Below, piece after piece: positions 35,407 to 48,186 of a stretch of DNA of 64,000 nucleotides. Both the position numbers and the translations under genes were made by a program. Position 1 is the first letter of the stretch; every line of letters begins with the position of its first letter. The stretch covers positions 1,342,999 through 1,406,998 of the forward strand of contig JANPYM010000001.1 of assembly GCA_025890175.1 (NCBI GenBank), given 5' to 3'. Origin of the DNA: Ciborinia camelliae. Lineage: Eukaryota; Ascomycota; Leotiomycetes; Helotiales; Sclerotiniaceae. The notes below the pieces were generated by a model, which was given only the letters and a program-made list of their open reading frames with translations, was not told the DNA's origin and made no database searches.

Positions 35407-36308
35407 TTTGGGGATGGGTGAGTGAGAAGGTACGTCGCGCTGTGTCAAAGTAGGTAGGTGATCGTAGGACCAGATTGGTGGATTGGGAGTATTCTATACA
35501 ACAACTTGATATCTCAATATGAATTAAAAAAACGAAAGAAATAGTTGTTAATCAATTGATCAATTCACTAATCAATTGAATAAAATCAATGAATGTGAGG
35601 GTAAGACAAGAAGTAACACTATCTAATAAGACGAGACGAAAGAGATTGGTAAAACCTCGAAAATCATCATATCAAATCAGAGATGTTTGAAGCTCCATCA
35701 CAACAAGAAGCTCGGGCCCCAACCTCCTTATTTTTCAGGAGAGCTCCTGTTCTAGCCTTATGACTAAGGCTTCCAAATAATGAAAGCTTCTGATTGGTTT
35801 ATTAGTACTTCACTATTTATTAGCTTCAGGTACGACATTTTGGGTAATCTGATTCGTCAATATCTAATATAACGAATGGAATATACTTATACTTATACTT
35901 ATTTGTTGGTGGCTTGATGGATAAACTAGACGGATTCCGCATTACGACGACATCATTCGAATGCAGTACAGGAAAAGTAAATAGAGGAGGACCTCTTCTC
36001 GTAGTTAATGGTTCATCATTCAGACTACAAATTTCAAACTTTCCATCCGTATGCGCCGCAGATTTAAAGGCTTTGAAGCCATGCTGGTATCCATCCAAAA
36101 TACTCATAATGAGTAGAGAAAACAAACTAAAACAAAGTCCAAAGTATATGTAGGGGTAAGATGTACATGAATATGCTCGCTCACAAATCCTTTCTTGCCT
36201 GCCCATCCCAAGATGCTAAAACGCCAATCAAACTTCTTACTCGACTTCTTCACTTCGTCGACGTGAAATGGTAGGGTAGAAGATGCTTTCCTTCCAGAAC
36301 CAGTAGAT
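35407..36308. other. Spacer between the BTB and PAP2-type genes
   Basis: It has the BTB promoter side and the 3' end of the PAP2 gene. It contains many ATCAATTGAT-like words near 35550-35590. A 126-codon minus-strand open frame (35826-36206) lacks a recognisable domain and has uneven composition, so it is not called as a gene. Confidence 0.5.
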
Positions 36309-37675
36309 CTAAGAACGACTAACTCTCTTCCTGAATCTGTCCCCCGTCGTTGGAATAGGTTTTTCCAATCTCAAACACCAAAACAACAAATCCTCCACCG
36401 GTAACAAGACGAGGAAAATCCTATTGCACCAGTACGCCGCAAGAGCCACGAAAAACGCCACAAAAGCATCAAGATAATAGTGATTTGCCGTCGCCACAAT
36501 CGTGATCAAAATATAAAGGGGATAGGAAATCCCAAGGAAAATATAAAACAGCGCCCAAAATTTACTCTTTCGGATTTCGCCAGATTCCAAATTACGGCGA
36601 AAGACACCGGAATGATAAATCATAGTGACGCCAATGCAAAATGAATATCCGAAATGCATCGAGGGCATGGCGGCGAGTGAATTAACGTAGTTTCCTTGCA
36701 TCCAGACTGATTGGGCGTTGTTCCGACCGACGCTGTCGAGGAATCCATACTCGGGGGGAAGAAGACGTGGTGGCATACATGGGTAGAGAATGAAGATACA
36801 GAAGGCGAGGAGGTTGGTGAGGGTCATGGTTCGACGGACTGTTGCGAAGGTTGCATGGGATGGTGCTACGTAATACCAGAACGCGATGAAGCTAAAAAGA
36901 GGTATTAGTCGGGGGAATATTCTTCTTAAATGTTATAGTTGTGATTTTGAGAGCTTACCCAACAGTTCCAGGAATATGAATCAACGCATAAGAACGATTC
37001 AACACCGTCAAAAGTGTCCCATGCCCATTTAAAAACCACTTCTGCACATCCTGTTCTCTCACCGGCCACAAAAAACTCATCCAAGAGAATTCCTCAAACT
37101 CCAATATCGCCAATCCATGATCTTGAGCCACCTCCCAAATACCCATTTCGGAAAACATCGCTTGGGAAAGGATCTTTGTACATCGATAAAATGCGTATGT
37201 AATAATCCAATAGAACATCTCGATCAGAAAAGGATATTTCTGCAATATCCTACTATGATAATAATCTCTAAACCTCGTGGTATTCGGCGTAAAAAGATTC
37301 GTCCCACAGCATCTCCTCTTCTTGGGGGGGAATTTCGATGTTGACATTGAATCCACATCTGAATCTCGTCCATTCCCAATCATATAATCCCGAGTTAATA
37401 AATCATCGGATGAGCGTGCGGAATCGGGTTCCTCGTTCAATAATCCGTAAGAGTTTCGCCGTCTATCGAATATCCTGTATCCATGTCTTCTTGTGAGTAC
37501 CATAGAACCGAATAAGATACTAGCAACCATCTGTGAAAGAATTGTTACTAATTGAGCCTTGATTGAGTTGGAATCAATCCATAGCACTTACAACTGGTTC
37601 TGCCCATCCAGGCAATCTAAATTGTGGTTTACTATTCCATTGCGGTTCGCCAACTGGAAGTGAAGAGTTCGCCAT
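36309..37675 (-). CDS. PAP2-superfamily integral membrane protein (PAP2_3/Aur1-like)
   Basis: Predicted lipid phosphatase or phosphotransferase of the branch that includes inositol phosphorylceramide synthases. The exons are 37675-37592, 37530-36959 and 36891-36309 (412 residues). Conserved motifs are in order: FCIFILYPCMPPRLLPPEYG, then AAMPSMHFGYSFCIG with the Ser-x-His pair, then VATANHYYLDAFVAFFVAL with the second His and Asp of the active site. Hydrophobic helices flank them. The first 120 residues include a charged disordered segment (NEEPDSARSSDDLLT) between a membrane stretch and the conserved region. The first exon (MANSSLPVGEPQWNSKPQF) uses the only good upstream ATG. Introns have GTAAGT and GTAAGC donors and keep frame. 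The substrate is not determined. Confidence 0.85.
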
Positions 37676-40600
37676 GATTGAATTGTATCAATCTCGTCCA
37701 CCCAGCCCAACTCTTTCACACCGGGCTGCAAACACACTGAACTGGAGGATCTCAATTGAAGGGATTCTTTTCCTTATAAAGAATCCTGATGAATGTAGTC
37801 GGGTCCTGGTATTTTGACAATACAAAGATACCTATAAAAAACCTTGTATCCAGATCTTTCCTTTGTATCGAAACGATTTGCTCGTCTTGTTTACCGCAGG
37901 GATGACGTATACCTTGGTCGTGGGAGATAAAGGGGGACCTCTTGGCAAGAACTCAGTTTGAAAGGTATAAGTATAGGTAGCCTTGAAGAAAAACACCAAT
38001 TCATCGAAGGATATTGTATTAAAATCGTCAAGTTAAAATTATATACATATGTACAAATCAATGACAAGAATCGAAATCGGTCATTGGAGTGGCAAAATGA
38101 ATGAGTGTATTCGTTCGTCGTGTGGATGAAGATGGTCCGGAAGTTGATATCCAAGGGTGGTGCGGATAAAAGTAAACGGAAAGAGCGCTTTCTTCAAAAG
38201 ATTACCTACTCGAAGTATAAGTGGCGGTCGAGATTCGATATCCAGACAATGAAGAAATGGACAGGCAAGGAGAGAAAACTAAAATAAAGTGATATGGAGT
38301 TTTATTTGTTCAAAAGCATTGGGCAACAGCTTTCTGAAAAGACCAAATGTCAATAGGGCTACTAGGAATATATTTGATACCAAGTAACCGCTAGCTTGGA
38401 TCCTTGCGACTAATTCTCAAGATACAAGACAATAAAAGCATTAATAGATACTGGGATTAGTCTTGATAGCTTGGATGTTTCCTATTCTCTTCCCCTTTTT
38501 CCTAAGATGGTATATTCTGTGGCACATTATTATATTCAACTTGCTACTCTATAGTACTCTTACTTGTCAACGCACCTTCAAACTAACAACAGATGAAATT
38601 AGATCTGCCGACGATCAGACCAAGCAACTCCCACTTCTTTCACCTGCTCACTGTTCACTGCTCACTGTTCAGGCTTGGGCACTCCTTGCAGAGCTTGGAA
38701 GGCCTGCATAACCAATCCCGCGTATTCATAAATCAGCAGCTGTACAGCGTATTTAACCGTATTCTCACTGCCAAGAGAAAATCACGGTATTTTCTCTTCG
38801 TATCTGGTCCATTTTTGCCCCAAGTAGCTAGCCAAGAGAAGGCCAATTTATTGACATGCTCAAGCAAAGTTGGCATCAAGTCATTTGAAGAAATAGTGCT
38901 TATAGGTAAAAGGTACTGGACCTAGTTCACCGTGAAGTGTTGCATCCCGTGCCTTTTGAGATTAGCTCTTGTTTCTCGAGGGTTTGAAAAGAAAGGAAAA
39001 GAAAAATTCATTTAGTTTATTGAATCAATTAAGATTAAACGAGTGGGTGAAGTTTATGACGACTTCATCGCAATGAATATTCATCGTCGATATATACGAT
39101 TCATTTTTGATTCAGTAGTACTGTAGTTAAAATGATTCGGACTCGGATAGTGGAGAACGAGAACATTCTTTTTCCTCATGGCATTTATTCTTTAATTTAC
39201 TCCTTTTGACCTTGACCCTTTTTTACCCCTTCATCGATCGTTAAATCCCCGTTCTCCTATCTCGATTCTCGATTTGATTCTCCACCCACTATTACCACCT
39301 ACCTAGTAGGTACAGAAATATTTTCACGCCTCCCCAAAGTGGATTGTATAAATGACCTATCTCGAACTTGAGCCTTGTAAGTTGTATCATATATTTCTAG
39401 AATCTACAGAGACAAAAAGCGCTTCCTATTCACGCAGTGCTCGCTCTACTCTACGATAATCTAATATTATAATTGCGCACACAACACTTCGCCAAGCTCA
39501 ATAAAAATGTCATCTTGCCTTGAGTTTGCCAATTGTTTTCTACCAGCCAAAATTGCCAAGAATATCCAAATGTATATATGAGGTGATGATCGGCGATGGT
39601 TTCCGTGAGAGGCTGAGACTGAGAGCCCACTGCCACTGCCAAGAAAAGTTTATAATAGATGTGTTTTACCCCGTAAGTGAATAATGAAATTATTTATTAT
39701 TTAAGAGCGGAGACGGTCTGAAAGTGGTGCCCGTGAATGAAGGGCTCGTAAATATGAACATTGTCGCTGTGTCACTGTCGCGTGCTCATCAAATTCTATG
39801 TAGTGTTGTATGGATATGGAGAATATAGAACACCTAGGTAGGTACCGTATTCAAATCGTGTTGAGTCTTGACTAACCTCGGATACGCACAACATATACCA
39901 AGATACCAAGTGTCTAGGCATATGTTACTGTATCTCGTGTATGTAGCCTCAGCATATTCTTATGCACCGTATTTTGTTTGCAACTGTTTACCTATTTACC
40001 TCTTTAACCTGTTTACCTTCCACTAGGTATACAAAACAAAAGAGGAAAAAAACAACAACGGAAACTAATCAAGCCCCATGTCACCTCTTTTAGACAGGCC
40101 GCCTGTCAGTATGTATGGTAGTACAGTACAGTATCCAAACCATGCGCGAAGACGTCACGGAAAGGATGCAAGTAAGCACCGAGTTACGGGCCGTCACGGG
40201 CGAATGGTTCCGATGATTTTCGGTTCCGAGAGCTTCATTTCATTGTTTTAAATGAATTTGAACATTCAAATGTTGATTCAACCCTTCTCGAGCCTTGTAA
40301 TGATTTGAAAAATAGAAAGGTTTCTTGAATCAAACAAGGAGAAAGATAGAAATATCGCTTTCTGTCCGTTTTTCGCTGATGCACACATCGTGATTGTACA
40401 TACTCATAGATGTGTATAGCTACAGGTGATTAGTACGATTAACCATGGAACCTAGAAGTATCTAGGAATCTAAAAACTGTCTAAACATTAAAATTTGTTG
40501 ATATATGCCCTATATGACTAGCTAGCTTTATGATTAGTCCTCCGGAGTCCCTTTACCGAATCCCTATACAGAATCTCTGGATTCCATGGAGCTTGGCTCC

Positions 40601-41135
40601 TTGGTCACTATAATATGAACATATATTCCTGTATACACTGTCAATAAGATTGATGTATAAGAATATCAATAGAGCCAGGCTCAGGGTCGCCTGTCGAAGA
40701 ATAGACAATGATAACGTCGATAATGTGTATCGTGCTGCCTGGAGTTTTGTTAAAGATGGCTAAGATCGAACAATTGGACGGGTTTCTTCTCACGAGGAAG
40801 ATGGAAGAAGGTTGTATTTGGAATGCCCTTCAACTTCCATTTTCAGACCACCTGTCGGCCTTTAGGTTCATCTTTCGCTTGGCTTTTTTCAAAATTTTAC
40901 TACCGGAAGGTCCACTTCAGTCTTCACTATCAAAGGAAGGAAAGAATGAAAGAAGGAAGGAATGAAGTCGGAACCTTCCCAAACTTTCTCCTGCTGCTCT
41001 TCAGTCGTTTCCCTCTTCTTAGTTCAATGGTCCTGGCATTTTCTATTCTATTTTTCTCATCTTCATCCCATTCTTTTCTGGTCTTTTCTTTTGGTTAGTA
41101 GAACCTATTCAAAATTCATTATTGAAGGTCCAACC
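37676..41135. other. Large gene-poor intergenic region
   Basis: About 3.5 kb without a supported gene. Open frames (for example 38463-38711, 38593-38925, 40708-40965) are short, lack domains and have uneven composition. ACCTAGGTA occurs at 39832-39840. AAGGAAGG-type purine repeats are near 40930-40965. An unannotated non-coding RNA or relic could lie here but I cannot show one. Confidence 0.5.
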
Positions 41136-42598
41136 ATGTCAGGAGATATTATTAGCTCCAATCCAGTGTTGTTGCATCCCATGATCATGGAGTTATAATT
41201 GCTGATAGCATATAGAAATGATTTGAGGGAACGTAGCTATTCAGTGGCAATTCCCAACCCATCAGGAACTTTAGCACTATACCATGAATGTATAACTTCT
41301 GTCGATAGTCAATTGAGTGAAACACGGCATTATGTGCTAGATATCAACACTGGCGTATCAACATTACTTCCCAAAGTATCCTGGACGGGCTTAACTTTAA
41401 CAAATTTCATTTGGATGGATATGGAATCACATGTCCTTTGCCAGGCACATGCAAATGGAGATACCCATTTTTTTCAATTTTCAGGCCCAACTTGTTGGAA
41501 ATGGGTATACAGTTAAACTTCCTGATATTTAATTGCGACCACTAATGCAACATAAGGACCACAGTCGCAATGATAAGCGTAGGCCGTGTCAATGGTATGA
41601 TGACTATATTAAAAGCAGCAAGGCTATCAAAGGTTTATGGTGTCAACATGAGGTTTTCAGTCATTGCAGTCGATTCCTCCCCAAGTCGCGAAGTGCTGCG
41701 ATATCTTTTGTTCGATGGAACCAAATTCGATGAAAACATCAGTGGCGATCTTCTTGGGAATACTGGATTGCAATTTGTTCCTTTTTCAGGCCAACCACCG
41801 GGAGCACTGAATTTCGATATTTCTAGACTAGGACTAGTGTTTGTAGCTCAAACTGCAGAACAGTCTCAAGCTCCACATTGTTATGAATCTGATGTATTTT
41901 TCATTCATATTCATGAATTATTGCTAGGGGATCAATCAATAGGGATCTCGCCCCAAAAATTGTCAACCGAAGACTTCTCTGGAAGCGCCTCCGTGCCAGT
42001 TTTCAGTTCCGGGCGCAGATTATCGATCGCATTTTTGAAGGGCAAGGATGGCTCGGAAATATGGAGCAAAAACTCCATTTTCAGGGCTTGTTTTCAGGAG
42101 GAAATACTCGCTAGTCCAGTAAGATATTCCTTAGAGTTAAATGGAATGGAGAACGGGGCGCTCAATCCAGTGTTTCTAGAATTCTCTAGCGCTCGGGGTT
42201 ACGGACGCACCATATCAGAAAAGTTGTTCTTTTCGGCTGCGAATGAGGGGCATCAAAGTATTTTTGAGATGTCTCTTCCTCAAATGTCTGGTCCCGGAGC
42301 GACTCGAAGTTGCAAAGTGATTCCACTCAACATCAGTCGAGGCTTGGTCTCGGGAATTCGTCACTTTTCCAATAGCTACCTCGACGATCGTATGCTCATT
42401 AGTAGAACAAGTTTCGGTGAAAGTAGCGTTTTTGCAATCTACAAGCATCGTAGCACGGTGTACCGTGTGCTTTGCTCTTCTAATGATCAGGGGACAGATA
42501 ATGATAACAAGTTTGAGGATAACGGCGAGAGGGCGAATCAGGGTATTCAGGGTATCGAGGGTATCGAAGGTATCGAGGGTGGTTATAATAATAGTTAG
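41136..42598 (+). pseudogene. Decayed S9-type peptidase (dipeptidyl-peptidase V-like) propeller fragment
   Basis: Similarity to the N-terminal beta-propeller of fungal S9/dipeptidyl-peptidase V proteins is visible: SVAIPNPSGTLALYHECITS, TRHYVLDINTGVSTLLPKVS, then NGDTHFFQFS, MISVGRVNGMMTILKAARLS, VLRYLLFDGTKFDENISGDL, VFSSGRRLSIAFLKGKDGSE and ISEKLFFSAANEGHQSIFEM. It is broken. A TAA at 41196-41198 interrupts the first frame after MIMEL, another stop falls at 41514-41516, and the reading frame changes around 41470-41570 near a T-run. The last open part (41570-42598) runs straight into GGTATCGAA repeats and stops. The catalytic alpha/beta-hydrolase half with GxSxG is absent. Spliced alternatives cannot restore a full enzyme because the catalytic region is missing. 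Confidence 0.75.
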
Positions 42599-42838
42599 GG
42601 TATTTAGGGTATTCAAAGTGGCTATGTGGGTATTGAGGGTATCGAGGGTATCGAAGGTATCGAAGGTATCGAAGGTATCGAAGGTATCGAAGGTATCGAA
42701 GGTATCGAAGGTATCGAAGGTATCGAAGGTATCGAAGGTATCGAAGGTATCGAAGGTATCGAAGGTATCGAGGGTATTCAGGGTATTCAGGGTATCCAGG
42801 GTATTCAGGGTATTCAGGGTATCCAGGGTATTCAGGGT
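42541..42838. repeat. 9-bp minisatellite (GGTATCGAA / GGTATTCAG)
   Basis: The array begins inside the 3' end of the peptidase relic, is interrupted at about 42580-42630, then continues with about 15 near-identical GGTATCGAA units (about 42640-42773), followed by GGTATTCAG and GGTATCCAG variants to 42838. Because the unit is a multiple of three without stops, all six frames stay open, giving spurious Gly-Ile-Glu, Val-Ser-Lys and similar repeat proteins. Confidence 0.95.
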
Positions 42839-43876
42839 GATGATTATAACATGGGAATCGATGGAAGAGACAGATTTTAAGATTCTGTTTATGCCAAACG
42901 AATTATAACATTCCTTGATGTTTCAGTATTCCAATTCAGAATTAACATCAAAAATAGCCTTTAAGGTTGAGAACCCTGGGATTTCAAAAACTTGAAGAGT
43001 GTTTGATTCACTTCGTACATGATGCGAGACGGTGAGTTGTGTTTAATGGTAGTTAGGATTGTGGTCTATCAATAAATGTAGATCAATATTACTAGGTGGG
43101 GGGGCAGATATGTAGATATGTAGATATATGGATGGGATGATGTGGATGATATAGATTATATGTCTTTTGAATACAATATGGATAGGAGCTTAATACATAT
43201 TAAAATAATAGGGATCCGATACACATAGGGGTAGGGATAGTTAGGTATAGATCGATATTGAGGTATACATATATTCGCTTGAATGAAGTGCTTTTTAAAG
43301 ATGTATGTATTTTACCTAGCTACCTAGTACTTGATAGTGGTCCTTTCGTGTTTAAGATTACTGACTGCAACGTAAAAGTAAAGTGCAATCAATGGTTATT
43401 CGGACTCGGTATGTTTTCCTTCCACTTGGTGTAGGTATCTATGTACTACAAGATAGATATTCTCTGAATCAAGAGCCAAACAAACATCGTTCATGAGAGC
43501 AAGGTAGATAGATAACTCGAAAAGGAGGCCCATAAATGGGAAATGAAATGTAACTGTACAAGCATCATTCAAGGTTGGAACATCTTTATTATTTTCGTAC
43601 TATGGATATACGCCCCCTTTATTTATCATGCGAATTTTCTCTGTATCTGGCGATAATCAACTTTTCTCGGGAGAGTATTGAACTTCGTATAACCCCCAAT
43701 CGATTAAGTTCATCAGCGAGCTATGATTCCCAAGACACAATGATCGCAAACAGTCGTGGACGTGCAATCCTTTGGGATATTCCTGAATGAACTGATCGGC
43801 AGATACCAGTCCCTCATTTTGATATCTCCAATTTGTCCTGCCTCCTATAACGTATGTAATCATCACTGCCACCCCT
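42839..43876. other. Spacer between the minisatellite and the Mpp6-like gene
   Basis: About 1 kb with AT-rich sequence, GTAGATATGTAGATATATG-type repeats near 43105-43135 and CCTAGCTACCTAG at 43315-43327. The open frames are short and featureless. It contains the 3' end of the Mpp6-like gene. Confidence 0.5.
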
Positions 43877-44832
43877 TCATCGTCTCGTTCTTTGAGATTT
43901 TCTTGGTGGTCCATCTCCTCCTTGATGTTTCCTCTTCGGCTTTGGACACTCCTTCGCAATATGGTTTCCTTCACAAATATAACATTTTATGTCGGATTTA
44001 TTAGCACCACCCCCTCCTCCCGAACCAGACAAAGATGTCAAGCCATTCAGTGAGATATGCTTCTTCTTTCTTTTCTTTGCCAACTCCAAACCTTCCGCCT
44101 TTTCTGCCTTCTTCTTTTCTTTACGTTCCTCTTTAACTCGTTTTATTGCTTCCAGCCTCGAGGCCTTTATCAATTCTTTTGCGCCTGTTGGATCATCCTC
44201 ACTATCTTCATCTCCGGATTCTTCTTCTTCTTCTTCACTTTCCTCCTCTGATGACGATGAAAATTCTACGTCTGGATTTTGTTGTTTCTGTAACTGAATA
44301 TTAGCATGTGATAAAGCGCCAACAACCTAAATATGCGACTCACCTCCAAAACTTTATTGAATTTTCCAAAACTCCTTCGTCCCACCATCAATGGCTTCTC
44401 GTCTTCAAAAGTATCATCGTTATCACCAGCACGCCCAAACCTTATCGGAGAAGGAAGATCTAGATTTGCGAAACCAGCTTGAACGACACGCAGAGTATTT
44501 GTTGGAGTGTTGAGATGTTTTCTGCCCTCGAAACTCAGAACCCATCGTGTATCTCCTGCTTCTGCGGCTGCTCGATCCAATGCGGCTTCTTTCTTGGCTT
44601 CCTCTTCCTCTATTGCTGCTCGAATTGCGCGATTATCGGCCAAAGTGTCAACGTTGAACTTTGTAGGGGTGTTTTGTGCTGTCTTTTGTCGCTTTGGTGA
44701 TGGCTCATCTAATGGAGAAGGCGACACATTTGTAGGGGATGAAGCAGCAGCTCGCTGCATAAACTTCATAGTCAAAAGCCTCGAAGACATGGCTTTTGGC
44801 GCACCTGTTGGGGTCCCAGCACTTGCCGACAT
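43877..44832 (-). CDS. Mpp6-like nuclear exosome cofactor with a C-terminal zinc knuckle
   Basis: Mpp6 (M-phase phosphoprotein 6) binds the nuclear RNA exosome and recruits the Mtr4 helicase. The exons are 44832-44344 and 44293-43877 (301 residues). The N-terminal motif SSRLLTMKFMQRAAA matches the Mpp6 Mtr4-binding motif (LLxMKFMQR), and VGRRSFGKFN matches the internal Mpp6 motif (RxSFxxFN). A strongly acidic Ser/Glu run (SSSEEESEEEEEESGDEDSE) is followed by a Lys-rich coiled coil and a knuckle CYICEGNHIAKEC with spacing C-x2-C-x3-H-x4-C, then a basic tail. Yeast and human Mpp6 lack a knuckle as far as I know. The intron has a GTGAGT donor and a TGCTAAT branch; two in-frame acceptors 6 nt apart are possible. 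It is divergent from NDUFS6. Confidence 0.78.
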
Positions 44833-45158
44833 TTTGTAGATTGTTGATCGTTCACAGTATCAAAGAAATCAGAACGATGGCGATTAGGAGGATGTAGGAT
44901 AATTGGCGGAGTGAGTTTATACTGTTTATTGTTAGTCGTAGACCTGCCTGGGTCTACAAACTGTCCCAGTACAACAGGTCGTCGTACTTACGGAGGTGAA
45001 AGAAGTTGAAAGTCAAAAGTATTTACGCGGCTGCAGACGGACTTTTTCCCGATTAAAGATTAAGCTTCACGGACGGGTGTTACGTAAGCAAATTAGCATT
45101 GAACGACAATGACCCTAAGAACTTCTTTGTCCCTCCCAGTGATTGAAACATCAACATA
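44833..45158. promoter_or_regulatory. Divergent promoter of the Mpp6-like gene and NDUFS6
   Basis: Only 326 bp lie between the two start codons, so the promoters must overlap or be shared. An imperfect hairpin (GACCTGCCTGGG ... CTGTCCCAG region, about 44941-44972) is seen. No assigned factor site. Confidence 0.55.
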
Positions 45159-45917
45159 ATGTTGTCCACCGCAAGATCAAGAGCCGTTTGGCAAATCGCC
45201 CGTAGAGTTCAAATCTCGTCCAGACGAACCTACGCATCTTCCACAAACGACCAACAAGAGATTAATGATCCAAATTCCCCAAAGAAAGTTCCCAATGTCT
45301 CGAAAACCAACGAGCTCCCGATCGAAACACACGTTAAGGATGCGCCATTGCAAGAAAGTGTAGAGACGGCAGAGAAATTCAGAGTTATGCAAGCGCCCAA
45401 CAGAGAGGGGAAGTGGTCGAGAAGTCAAAATCCTAGGGAGAAGGCCATGTCTGGACCTAGATTTGAGCAAACCATCATGGAATTCCAGGTATGCCCTTTT
45501 AAGAACCCATCCCAGGTTTTTGTATTTTATTTTGGTCACTTCGGAATTCTTCTGTCAAATATTTGTTCAAAAATGTTCACATTTCTCTAGCCAGCACCTC
45601 AATCAGCCATCAGCTTGATTCACAAGCAACCAGTGCGATGGACACACGACCGTATAGTCGCATGCGATGGAGGCGGAGGAGCATTGGGACACCCAAGAAT
45701 CTTCATCAATACCGATAAGCCTGAGATCTGCAATTGCACATACTGTGGATTGCCATTTGTAAGTTATGCCTAGCAATCAGCCTGAAGCTGGCCAATCCCA
45801 CTCCTTGAATTATTAATATGATTTTTGTTTCAATGCTCATCTATCTTATAGGCCAATGAACATCACCGAGCACATCTTGAATCTCTTCCAGTAACCGCAT
45901 ACCCCCTCCAAGCATAA
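45159..45917 (+). CDS. Mitochondrial complex I zinc-finger subunit (NDUFS6/13 kDa type)
   Basis: Accessory subunit of NADH:ubiquinone oxidoreductase, needed for a late step of complex I assembly. The exons are 45159-45488, 45591-45758 and 45852-45917 (187 residues). The N-terminus MLSTARSRAVWQIARRVQIS with several Arg and no acidic residue is a mitochondrial presequence. A polar linker leads to the conserved C-terminal region: PVRWTHDRIVACDGGGGALG, HPRIFINTDKPEICNCTYCG and NEHHRAH. The zinc ligands are the Cys of ACDGG, the His of LGHP and two Cys of the CNCTYC pair. Introns have GTATGC and GTAAGT donors and are phase 0. Confidence 0.93.
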
Positions 45918-46919
45918 GGTCATCCTACCGAAGTCAATGAATCGCAACGTATTACAGACGAGGCTCTTGGTCAACGATAAACTATTCATAGTGGGAGGAG
46001 TTTATTGTTGACAATTAGTGTATATACTACGCAATGAGAATTTTAAGCAAGATTATCTTTCTCTTTCTACAATGGTGATTTTCCGCTGCACATCACTCCG
46101 CTGGTTCTACCTTCTGGTCAAATTGACTTTTTGTAGAGATATAAGAGAATTGTTGAAAGGCAAGACTCCTGCTTCATTGCCCTTCTGGGATAACGATCTC
46201 AAGAAATATCTCGAATAGCTAGCTCAACATTCCCGTATACTGATGTATAAACCTGGAAGACCACGAGATACAGCCACTTGTTGTACGGGATCCCTTGATC
46301 TATACCTCAGATCTCGGGAGACTCAATGAAATGGCAAATAATTGGGAGTACTAATGCGCCACCGAGAAGTGATTTAAGACTCATTGCATCAAACAGAAGG
46401 TATTTATAGGACTGCATAAGTGAGGCTCGATACCACAAAGGTAAACATATGAAGCTCCAAGAATAGGGAACGAGGCTTCAATTGTTTGTGATAGCATTGA
46501 AGTAAACATTAGTAACAGTTGTTGGGTAGTGATTGCACATAACAAAATGCAGCGATTGATTAATATATGCCCCTCTACACTTATTAGCATGAAGTCAAAA
46601 AAATACCATACAAAATCATCTTGAAGGAAATAGGAGTAGCGAAAAACGTGGCCGACGTCATTAGGTAGGTATCTCATTGTTCTGAGTCAAATTGGATATC
46701 GAATATGTTCAAATGATACAAATTAAAGAAGACTTTATTATTTATTAATATTTTATATTTCAATTACAAGCAGCCCATATCGATTTGCCTTCAAGGAAAC
46801 TATTTGGAGGGAGGCGGCCGCACTCACCGCCCGAGCTTCTGGAAGTCTACTATTATTTGCGACAACAAGCTCTAAGCTCTCGTATCAAACAACAATCTCA
46901 TATTCAATTAATCTACAAG
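45918..46919. other. Spacer between NDUFS6 and CFIm25
   Basis: A tandem gene pair separated by about 1 kb. Short open frames (46018-46218, 46381-46677) show no domain. The region becomes AT-rich before 46760. TTAGGTAGGTA occurs near 46661. No gene is supported. Confidence 0.5.
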
Positions 46920-47789
<870 letters not shown>

Positions 47790-48186
47790 ATTACACGATA
47801 ATTACAGTGTTATCAGAACAATGGAAGGCATGGAAATGGCGTTTAGAGGTCAAAGCAGAGGTCAAAACATTAAACACCTGGGGATAGCTGATGAATTGAC
47901 TACCTACCTTAGGTAGATATGAAGGCTTCGATATGTTGAAGATACCAAAAAGTTTTCATTTATAATCATTCAATTTTATTCATTGCTTGCGCAGCAAATG
48001 ATGTTTCACAAAGTATATCTTGATCTGGTGGCTGCATTTATCATGTTGTATGTCTAATACATTACTTCGAGTCTTGTATATATATACGCGATCCCTGACA
48101 GATCACCCATGCAGCTTTCATAATGACGTCCAAAACCCCACCAAAACTTGCAAATAACTCAAAATTACACCCATAATATCTCTCTA
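47790..48186. other. Spacer between CFIm25 and the YjbQ-family gene
   Basis: About 400 bp between tandem genes. TACCTACCTTAGGTAG (about 47900-47917) is an imperfect palindrome of the CCTA/TAGG type. No gene is supported. Confidence 0.5.

Noticed and set aside
35826..36206. 126-codon minus-strand open frame downstream of the BTB gene
   Set aside because: No recognisable family; probably chance in AT-rich spacer.
42626..42880. Open frame encoding Gly-Ile-Glu/Gly-Ile-Gln repeats, collagen-like in appearance
   Set aside because: It is a by-product of a stop-free 9-bp DNA repeat that leaves all six frames open; there is no flanking conserved sequence.
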